Shown here: in pieces, positions 31,792-40,578 of the stretch | Numbering within the stretch: position 1 is the first letter of the stretch | How the letters are laid out: the number at the start of each line of letters is the position of its first letter | DNA from: Rheum nobile | Lineage: Eukaryota > Streptophyta > Magnoliopsida > Caryophyllales > Polygonaceae | Reading direction: 5' to 3' | Length of the DNA: 64,000 bases | NCBI GenBank assembly: GCA_027886185.1 | Contig: WOAB01000098.1 | Location: forward strand, 2,790,001 to 2,854,000 | The notes under the pieces: model-generated | What the model saw: the letters and a program-made list of their open reading frames with translations, nothing else | Told to the model about the DNA's origin: nothing | The model's database searches: none | Program-made: the position numbers and the translations under genes

Positions 31792-34700
31792 CTAGTCAAA
31801 CCAGTTCATATCGAATATACTATCGGCTATCCTTTTTCTGTACTCATCCAAAAATTTGTCACCCACGTTCACGATGTTTTGAGGTCCGAAACTTAGCATT
31901 TCTATGTACTTGATCGTGAAGACGCCACAATCGCCCCTGCACACAAGTAAAAAATGTAGTTGGTTTGCTGATATTATAACCAATTTCACACAAACAAATG
32001 AACAATTTATGTAAACAACTTACCCTCTCTTGTTTCTCTCCAATGTAGGAACATGAGTCACATTTAGGGGATTTCCCCGCCTATGTTCATAAATTGTTGC
32101 CAAAGGCTCATATTGTGCTATCATGACAGGAAGAATATATGTCAACTCTGCAAGGAACCTATGAACTTCCGACAATTTGAACAAATTGACGTCGGGATCG
32201 TATACAGTGACACACCATTTACTTAGTTGTATCTCCAGAGCTACCCAATGTTTGTCCTTGAAATTGAAGGGGAGGTATATACGATCCACATCCTTCCAAT
32301 CCTTCCCATAAATTGCAGGCAGTTCCCCACGTAGGTATCTCATCTTACCTCCATTAGCAACATAACTTTGCTTATCTGATAACCATCTATTCATTTCCTT
32401 GTCCAAATTACGCTGAAACCAGGTGTCCAATATTGCCACTGGTTTGTCACGCACGCAACACCCAAGATAATACATACATTCATCCAAGTGCTACAAACCA
32501 AAAATATATGTCATACCACAAATTTGCTGCATGCCACGATAATTTATATAAAAAATAAAAGGAGCTTACATTAGATTTCAGCCACCCCTTTGGTTGTAAC
32601 AATGGCTCAAAAAACTCCCTCTTTAGATATTCTCCAGTTGGAGAAACAATTTCCTCACTGCATCATAACATGGTTTAATTAACACCTCAAACACGCATTC
32701 ATATCTTCAAGACAGGTTCATATAATCAAGACAGGAGGGACAACTTCCTAACCTTTCCTTCGAGTCTAACCAACACTGCAATTTATTCATGTTTGAAAAT
32801 CCTTTGGGCGTTGAAACCTTGTATCGTTTGGGATTATCGGCTACTCTGGACAGTCCTCTCTTCCTGACAGGATGGTCCTTCAGTTCACCAGTTGTATCAA
32901 TTATTTTTGTTGAGCTGCTTTTTCTTGTTGAGAGTCCAATTGATTCTTTGGTAGACTCTCCTTCCACCTTAGCTTATTTTTGCGTCTGCAAATAAGTTTT
33001 TTCATAAATAACATGTTGGTGATCTGAGGGACCATCCTGTCAGGATGGTTTATTGATGCATACCTCAACTCCTCTTGTCCTTTCTATTTTATTTTTTGCC
33101 TCATTCTGAACTGCGCCATCTTCATCACCCATCTTCTTTTCTGAGCGAGTCTTCCTTGTCACTACTTTTCCTTCCTTGCGATTACTTTTCCCCTCATCCT
33201 GTATTGCACCCTCAACATCATCTCTCTGAACTGCACCATCTTTATCATCCTTCTTCTTTTTTGAACGAGTCTTCCTTGCAACTTGCTTTCCTTCTTTCTT
33301 ATCGTCTTCTTCTTTTGTCATCGTTTCTCCATTTTCCCCCTCATCTTCTACTGCACCCTCAACATCATCTCTCTGAACTGCACCATCTTCATCATCCTTT
33401 TGCTCTCGATAAACAACCATGCTTCCTAAATTGCCATTGTCGACTTTAGTGGCACCTTCATCATCGTCATCCTGTAGGGGATTTGAATCAGACCCCCCCA
33501 TTCTATCCATTCCGACATCCTCATCACGACCATGTACACCATTATGCTTCAATAAATTACAAGTTAGATTTAACTCAAAAGAATAATCAGTAAGTGCACC
33601 ATTCTATAATGTTTGTCAAAAATAGAGCTTTATGCATAACTAAATTACAATTCAAAATGACATTACTATTCTACACAAGGACAAATGCTTGAGCTTCCAC
33701 GACATATATATATCTAAGTTCCCAAACATAACTTAATAACGATTGTTGACAGTTATCTTACCTCCCCTTCCTCTTGTTCATCATTTGTTGAACCTGACTT
33801 GTTGAATACCCTCTCCTTGATCATCTGTTGCATTATGCCCAAAGTTTTATTCATAGCACAAAACCCTGCGTCCACTTGGTTTTCCAAATTAATCATACGC
33901 TCATGAAGCTCTTTCATAGCGCACATCACTTGTCTTGCATCCAGGCCCGAGGACTTTGTAGCAGGGGCAGAGTCCGAATCATTCTTTCCTTTTCTTCTAC
34001 CATTGATAGACCTCTTATTACTTAGCTCGAATTTCTCAACTGCCTTGTCAAAGTAAGTGTCCTTCACTTCCCCATAAAATTTGCATTCTTTTAAGACCTC
34101 CACCTCTGCTTCTTCCTCTATCAACACCACATTTGGAATAAAACGGGATGTGGCCTTCCCTAAGAAAGACTCCACAGCCGTCGCATCAGGTTGTGAATCT
34201 GATGACCATCGTAGACCGCGTGGGTAGGCCTCCTTATCCACCAAATGTGCAAACGCTGAAGCAATTGGTTTAACAGCTTCAAACAGCCAAACCTGAACAG
34301 CCAAACCATCAATATATTGTAACTACAATACCAACTTCAATACAATATACATTACATCCTGTCATGTTACCTGAAAGGCCATTGGCAACCCCTTGAGTTT
34401 GTAACCCAACCTTGCACTTGAGTCTCTGCTTGTTTCAACCGTTTCCAATCTATTCTTCACCGTTGAACTCAATCCCTGGTGAGTTTCAATGTAGCTAACC
34501 CTGCCCCATGGGAATTTCGTGAATCGATCGATATCATCCAATAATTTCACATGACCTGTGCTTATGCGAACTTTTTTCTCAACCCCAAGAATGACGCCCT
34601 CTAATATAATCAATAATGCCATCTTATATTTCAAAGGGCTATCAAGCTGTGTACGCATAAATAAAGACTCGAGCTCAGCCAACGTCAAATTCTGTACATC

Positions 34701-35187
34701 AAATAACTCTTTCACGGCATTTTTATCCGGGTTCAGCTCATTATCTTTCATTGTGTGGCAGCATAACCCCGTCACAAGTGCAAATTCCTTCATTGAAAAA
34801 CGCAGCAGCTGTCCTTGCAGGTCATACCACGTCTCCCACAACTTCCTCGTTTCTACTTGACGGAATAAAACGTAATGTACAAGCTGGCATGAAAAGTTTT
34901 GGCGACGAACCATCTTCACAGTAGGTCCAAATGGACCATCTATTATCCTCTGCCAGTCCACAGGGGAGAGGCATTTCTCAATAAGATTCAGCAATTCACA
35001 TCGACAGTTTTGGTTGACTCTGCCGATGAACTTTTTCCCTTCAAATCTCATTAAATGACCCTAAAAAATACAAATTATACAAGGTCAATAAATACAAAAC
35101 GAACTTAGACTTAAACACAAACTGACAGGATGTCAACTATGGAAAACTACACACAATGAGCTAAACAAAATTTACCTTTTTACCCAT
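31792..35187 (-). CDS. DUF1985 plus Ulp1-type cysteine protease, copy B
   Basis: Eight exons (35187-35176, 35060-34371, 34292-33762, 33546-33064, 32985-32753, 32657-32570, 32490-32024, 31936-31792) join in phase to 883 codons. Exon 1 encodes only MGKK. Exon 2 is DUF1985 (VDWQRIIDGPFGPTVKM, WETWYDLQGQLLRFSMKEFA, LVTGLCCHTM). Exon 3 has PRGLRWSSD. Exon 4 is charged, with about three imperfect repeats of a DGAVQRDDVEGA ... RKTRSKKK unit. The Ulp1 domain keeps His (KDKHWVALEI, about 760), Asp (VTVYDPDV, about 777) and Cys (GGDCGVFTIKYIEML, about 838). One TAA (32974-32976) lies at the start of exon 5, unless an acceptor at CTAAG about 20 bp downstream is used. It is a diverged tandem paralogue of copy A, same orientation, 680 bp downstream of its start. 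The shared architecture suggests duplication within the element. Confidence 0.8.
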
Positions 35188-36309
35188 TTTAATCTCCTCC
35201 GTTTCAATATGGAGAACTACACCACTTCAGCTGTACTGGGGGAGATAGACAAACAACATAAAATATCAACATTTAAGCTTTTTCTAAGCACCTAACTCAA
35301 CATACTCAGTTGTAGAGATCACACGAGAAGACAAGGAAGTTGCAAGAGTAAGAGAGCTATAATGTCAGGAAAATATAAACATTATAATTTCAAGTAAGGA
35401 AGATAATCTGACATTCATGACAATCAAATTGATCATTTCAACAATAACACTATACGATGTGACAAATATTTCATCAATGTTGACAAGAAATGTTGAAACA
35501 ATGGTAATTCTTGCAATTGTGACAAAACCAAACATAATCTGACATTCTCATTTTACAAACACGGATTTCATAGGTTTATACAATTCGTTGCATTCAACCT
35601 CACGTCCTCACTTCATTTCAGCTCAAACAACAACGAATCAACCCTAAAAACCAAATGAAGAGCAACGGAGCAACCCTAAAATGGCGTTACTTGACTTGAA
35701 GTATGAAAAACTTGACATACCTACCTCCAACAACAAGGGCCTTAATCGGAGCAACCCAAATGAACAACAAGGCTCGAAGGAGATAGACAGAAGAGGCAGA
35801 TGAATCGAATTCGCGACCGAATCGCAAGGGCCTTAATCGGAGCTCAAGTGGCGATGGGATTAAGCTACCTCGAACGGTGAAGAAGGGTTTAAGCTATCTC
35901 GAACGGTGAAGAAGGGTTTAAGCTACCTTGAATGGGTGAAGAAGGGTTTAAGCAAACAAACCTGGAAGAGAAACCTTCACGCCGGAATCGATTAAATTCG
36001 CCGGTAAAAAAACAAATCTACACTCCGCCGGAGAAGATGGACATTCCGCCGAAAAATATCAGATCTGGGAGATAGGCTTGGTTTTTTTTCCTATTGCAAA
36101 ATTTTCAGATTTCATTTGGGATTTCAAAATTATTTGGGATTTGCTTTTTTTTTCTCATGTAAAATAGTGTCATATCATATTTTATTTTCCAAAAGAAAAA
36201 TTAAAGTAAGATTTTAATTTACCTTTTTATTTGTGGGGTATTTTTTCAAAAAACAAGCCAAAAATAAGTCAATAGGGTATATTTGCAAAAAACAAAAGTA
36301 CTAGGGTAG
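35188..36309. other. Upstream region of Ulp copy B and right subterminal part of the MULE
   Basis: No gene is visible. At about 35860-35952 a 31-bp unit (TTAAGCTACCTCGAACGGTG AAGAAGGG) is repeated about three times. The phrase GGGCCTTAATCGGAGC occurs at about 35749 and 35828. Further right the sequence becomes T-rich with TTGCAAAA and TAGGGTA elements related to the termini. Confidence 0.6.
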
Positions 36310-36368
36310 AATTGCAAAGCCATATATGATTTGGGGTATTGATTGCTATTTCTCTTTTTTTTTTCCAC
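36310..36368 (-). repeat. Right terminal inverted repeat and target duplication of the MULE
   Basis: Read on the minus strand from 36353, the end shares ATACCCCAAAT with the left end, at a similar distance from the terminus. The 15-bp direct repeat follows at 36354-36368, identical to the one at 15960-15974. Confidence 0.6.
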
Positions 36369-37266
36369 AACTATACCTAATTAATTTTAAGAGATCTAAT
36401 TACACCTAAATGTAGTAATCACTAGTTACATTTGTGCCCATGCGTAGCACGGGTCTATAACATGTTTAATTCAATTTTATTTATAATGAAACTAGTTTAT
36501 ATTTTTAATATATTAGTATACTTAATACAATTTATACAATCAAATTTATCGAAATTTACGATCAGATTTTGAATATCGAAATGATATATATAAGGTATTC
36601 TATTATATTTTACTAATTACTATGTTATTAATGTAATATCAGATGAAATAAAATTACTTTGTGAACTTTATAACAAAAGTTGTATAATTAACCTCATATA
36701 AAATTTATATAGAAGTAGTTTAAATATTCACTATTTAGGTGTTATTTCAAGTGGATACATTGAGTTAATACAAAACCAAAGTGTTGAATTTTTTGATTTT
36801 TGTTCTCCTCATTTTACATATATGTCGAAGGATATTTGTTGGTTTCCAACTCATCTTTTAAAAACATATTGATAAAAAATTTTGAGCATTGATAAATAAA
36901 TGGGTTGAAAAAGAGTCTTAAAACAATTAATTAAATGCATTTATTGAGATAGAAGATTAGAGAGAATTAGTTTTATGTAAAATAGAGAAAATTGTGTAAA
37001 AGAGAGGTCATTAATTGTGATAAATATGTCAACTTTTATGTATAAATAGAATTTTTTTAATTAAATGCATTTATTAAGATAAAAGATTAGAGAAAATTAT
37101 TTTTATGCAAAATAGAGATATTTGTGTAAAAAAAGATCATTAATTGTGACAATATGTCAACTTTTATATATTGATAGATGATACCCTAATTTAAGTATTT
37201 TTTTGGTGGAAACCCTAATTTAAGTATTAAACATATACATATTCTTCCTACCATTGCTGCATGTTA
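36369..37266. other. AT-rich gene-free stretch with a 130-bp tandem duplication
   Basis: Two copies of a 130-bp unit (AATTAAATGCATTTATT ... TATGTCAACTTTTAT) lie at about 36928-37057 and 37058-37187 with scattered differences. No coding sequence is supported. A short inverted phrase CCCATGCGTAGCACGGGT at about 36436 resembles the ends of unclassified plant repeats. Confidence 0.6.
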
Positions 37267-37274
37267 ATCATAGT

Positions 37275-37288
37275 CAGGGCCGACCCAG

Positions 37289-37320
<32 letters not shown>

Positions 37321-37575
37321 CATGGGCGACCGCCCAGGGCCCTCAAATTTTTGGGGCCTCAAATTTTTTTTTTAGGTATGTATATATGTGTTAAATATGG
37401 GTAACAAAAAGTCAGCATAGTCTAGTGGTCTTAGAGCACACCTTTCTCCAATAGGTCATGGATTCGATTCCAGAATTTTATATCTTTGTCTTATTTTTTT
37501 TTTAAAATAAGAGCTTATATAAGGAACCCTAATTAAATTTCGCCCCGGGCCTTGAAAATGTTTGGACCGGCACTG
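37275..37575. mobile_element. hAT-like element carrying a tRNA-like segment
   Basis: The 301-bp element starts CAGGGCCGACCC and ends GGACCGGCACTG. The perfect 8-bp duplication ATCATAGT lies at 37267-37274 and 37576-37583. It contains a run of 28 G at 37290-37317 and an AT-rich core. No transposase is present. Confidence 0.8.
37411..37475 (+). other. tRNA-like segment with A box and B box inside the hAT-like element
   Basis: TAGTCTAGTGG at 37418-37428 fits the RNA polymerase III A box (TRGYNNARNGG). GATTCGATTCC at 37461-37471 fits the B box (GRTTCRANTCC), at tRNA-like spacing. The sequence does not fold into a full tRNA by eye (the acceptor arm is lacking), and a T-rich stretch follows near 37494. 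It is best read as a tRNA-derived or SINE-like module within a DNA transposon. Confidence 0.55.
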
Positions 37576-37583
37576 ATCATAGT

Positions 37584-38600
37584 CGAACTCTTTTGCTGCA
37601 CCACCTATCGTTGCTCTCCGTCAGCACACACCGTGCTTTTCTGTTTCGTCGGGTGATGCTTATCGTCAACCACCGTTTGTTGTCCACCGTTCACCGCCGT
37701 GTTCTCTATCCACTTGATAATCAATCGATGCTTACTGTCATGTAAGCCAAAATAATATAATATAAATTATGCTTATCGACAAGGACAATAGGAGCTTCAT
37801 GTATTGAATGAACTTCATGTAACTTGTCATTCATATATTTATTTGTAAATTTACATGCATAATTTAAATTCATGTTTGTTAAAATTGATTCTGTTTGTGC
37901 TCTCGATCCGTTGATTTCGTATGTTATAATATTAAGTTAGTATATGTTTGGTTCATATTCTCCCTTTCCTTTTCTTGCAATAAATTAATTTTTTTACACT
38001 ATTTTCGTATAACCTTATTTACTTTATTTACATGTACAATAAATTACTTTGTTTCACATAATTTGTGTAAATTTCTTGTACCGTAACTTGTGTTACCTAA
38101 TTTTGTGTATCATAATTGATGTGAAATCACTTGGTTACCCTCGATGAAGAGAAAGAGCGAGAGTTGGTGCGTAAGAGATCTCTAATTTTTTGTCCTGTCT
38201 TTGGTGAAGTCGTTCTTGTTGCTCCAATGTTGCAATTGGGTGATTCCAACGCCAAAAATCAGTTTGAGAAGTCTTGTTTGACTCATCCAAAATTCAGAAA
38301 AAACACACGAGGGAATGGAAAAGTGGCTCGATGTCCTAATTTATGACGCAGTGTTGAAAGCGTGAAATCTGCGATAAAGTTATGGATCTGATTGTTGTTG
38401 TTGAGCATGAATTGCTTGATCTGTTTGGATGTTTGAATGCAATGAAAAGAGAGAGTTTTTGGACTGAATGACCTACGAATAATTTAGCCAAATTATTCCT
38501 CAATCTCAATCTGCTTTTTCATTAAGTAGACAAAGTGTTTAAGTAGACAAAACAAGAAAAAGCGAAGAGTGGGATGCAAGGGAGAGGCACATCAACATGA
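37584..38600. other. Gene-free stretch
   Basis: Short open frames (for example 38131-38346) have no recognisable domain or codon pattern. I see nothing else that can be supported here. Confidence 0.4.
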
Positions 38601-39770
38601 GGCCGGACCTAGCTCTCTCCTAAATCTAATCCTAAGTCTAAAATGATAAAATAACATGATAAAGTCTAGCAAAGAAATACTATATATAGTAAGTGCATAA
38701 ACTTTCAGTATCACAGACTTCCACAAAGAGTAAGTTCTGAAACTTAAACTAAGGATAAACATATAACATCCCTTGCATCTGGGTGAGTAAAATGCAGCTA
38801 AGGTGGCTCCTTTGGATCTTGAATCACCTCCTCTAAGTCCCTCCAAGTCAAGGCTGGCCACGAGTCATCGTTCTCCCCAACTTGACTTTGAATCGTCCTC
38901 TATTCGACAAGTATGGAAGAAAAGAAGGAAAAAATTACAGCCATGCGAGATTGTGGCACCACATCAAGCGCGTCCGGAATGTGTAGGAAAATCGCCAAGC
39001 CTTGAAGTCTCTTACGCCCATGAAAAATGTGAGCTTCAATGAAGTCAAGCTTGCGCTTTCTAGGAGGGTGATAACTAGCCTCCTCAAGGTGCAATGATTA
39101 CACATGTGCTTGCATCACAAGGTTATTGTGTCCAAGATCAAGGGGCACCCTAATCTCCTCAATTTGTAGACATGGTCCCTCCTCCTTGAATCTAAGTTGC
39201 CTAGTCCATTGTCGAGGTGTATAATCCTTAAGCAACGGTGAGCAAGGCCGCAACAAGTTATGATGGATTGAAGTGGGCAACGCCTTAGCAACCAAGTGAT
39301 CCTCCCAAGGTAAGGGCATTAACACCTTAGGTGATGGTGGTTGTGCAACAGGTGCAAAACCTAGAGGTGGAGGCCATGTTGCTTGAAGTAGTGACCTACA
39401 CACAACAAAACACAACAAAGCAAACCGTGCTCCCAATTCATGGGGTAGGCGTGTAAGGGGGAGGTATCAAAACCATGGAGCAAATAAACATTATTAACGA
39501 GTGAAGGATATAATTTTCTCTCCTGGATTGTGAGAGTCACATGGTGAAGATAGCTAGGGGAAGTGCAGTCCTCACAACTTCCTTGGAATGAAACCAAGGC
39601 AGTTTGATGTTGGGCCGCTTGAGGGCCCAAAGAATCCTCCGTGGTTGTCTTGTGTAGTGTGGCCAAAGGTGCATCGTCTTCTATAGTACCAAATTCATGG
39701 GTCTGGTCCTCTATAGCATCAATGAATGGAGTGGTGACCAACTTCGGCATCAAGGATTAGCATGTCAACA
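38600..39770 (-). mobile_element. Left part of a minus-strand non-autonomous LTR element split by a later insertion
   Basis: On the minus strand a frame at 39753-39361 (MMPKLVTTPFIDAIEDQ ...) is followed by a region ending in TTGGGGAGAACGATGA near 38870-38885. This resembles the polypurine tract of the neighbouring element (AAGAAGGGGAGAATGATGA). No reverse transcriptase is present. The right-hand continuation resumes at 46159, beyond the inserted element at 39776-46153, as shown by the TCTAT duplication at both joins. The outer LTR could not be delimited. Confidence 0.45.
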
Positions 39771-39775
39771 TCTAT

Positions 39776-40578
39776 TGATACGGGACAAACTCCCTTCCTC
39801 ATGATTGATGTATGGACCCGTCTTGGAGACAAGATATGGGTTTCCTTTGCCTTTCATAGCTAAACGAATAACTCAAATTCAAGTAGGGAAGACTAGATGG
39901 AAGGAAGACCACAAAACTTTAATTGCAAATACAAACGAAAGGAATCACAAATTGTTTAGGGATAAGAAACACAGAAGCACATAGCCAGATGCTTATGTCT
40001 TCAAATCTATCTGCTAATGAGGAAGAGAGGCTCTTAAATAAGTATTAGGACTCTAACATAAAATCCCTAGAGACTAAAACACAAATTAACCCATTAAAAC
40101 AAAACTCGGTCAAAAACTCGAAAAAGTCATGTCGTGCACGGATCGTGCAATGGAGTGCATGGGCCGTGCACTCAATTCCCAGCTATGCACAATCTGTGCA
40201 GTATTGTGCATGGGCCGTGAACAATCTGTGCACCTTATCTGAGTGTTAGGGTTCTAACATAAAATCCCTAGAGACTAAAACAAAAATTATCCCATTAAAA
40301 CAAAAGAGACTAAAACAAAAATTATCCCATTAAAACAAAACTCGGTCAAAAACACGAAAAAGTCATGTTGTGCACGGACCGTGCAATGGAGTGCAAGGGC
40401 CGTGAACAGTCTGTGCATCTTATCTGTGTGATCATCTATGGTTGCGGCCAAGCGTCGGATGAGTCCGGTTGTTGCCTCCTTGATCTTCCGAGCCCGAGCC
40501 CTAGTGAGAGGACCATGTGTTGACACTTAAATCATCTCATCGATGTGCTTCATAGTCATCGTCGGGCAGGTGTCATCA
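39776..40578 (-). repeat. 3' LTR of the 39.8-46.2 kb element
   Basis: It matches 45431-46153 over most of its length but is about 80 bp longer overall; a block containing CTAACATAAAATCCCTAGAG is repeated, at 40054 and 40253. Many GTGCA-centred palindromic phrases (GTGCACGGACCGTGCA type) fill 40134-40425. The coding tail THGPLTRARARKIKEATTGL (about 40526-40440) lies inside the LTR. Confidence 0.8.

Larger units (their letters stand above)
19850..35131. promoter_or_regulatory. Recurrent motif ATCCTGTCA / TGACAGGAT in the MULE
   Basis: Exact copies start at 19850, 20051, 20095, 23072, 23852, 24044, 26525, 26646, 28284, 28922, 29368, 29492, 29515, 29704, 29727, 29916, 29939, 32865, 33034, 34356 and 35123, in both orientations. 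Five (19850, 23072, 24044, 28922, 32865) lie in coding exons where the protein sequence explains them. The others lie in introns or spacers. Several one-base variants are also present (25581, 30824, 32124). The function is unknown; the sequence shows only the clustering. Confidence 0.75.
15975..36353. mobile_element. 20.4-kb Mutator-like element with captured genes
   Basis: The left end reads CGAATTGCAAAAATACCCCAAAT. The inverse of the right end reads AGAAATAGCAATCAATACCCC followed by AAAT. Both are followed by further TTGCAAATAT/TACCC subterminal repeats. The direct repeat C-T10-CCAC lies outside both ends (15960-15974 and 36354-36368); Mutator-like elements normally make 8-11 bp duplications. 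Inside is a MURA-type transposase relic (22.6-25.4 kb), two DUF1985-Ulp1 genes, a helicase pseudogene and two small ORFs. The combination of transposase and Ulp-like gene is known from Kaonashi-type MULEs of Arabidopsis and similar elements of other plants. The terminal repeats are degenerate, so the exact ends are less certain than the identity of the contents. Confidence 0.7.

Noticed and set aside
33075..33449. Plus-strand open frame over exon 4 of Ulp copy B
   Set aside because: It is antisense of a charged repeat exon; its His/Leu/Ser-rich composition is an artefact.
37290..37317. 28-G run as a biological feature by itself
   Set aside because: Long homopolymers are error-prone in assemblies. 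I mention it only as part of the transposon; the same holds for the G17 run at 13779.
37411..37475. Functional tRNA gene
   Set aside because: Only the A and B boxes fit. The acceptor and anticodon arms do not pair convincingly and the segment lies inside a hAT-like element.
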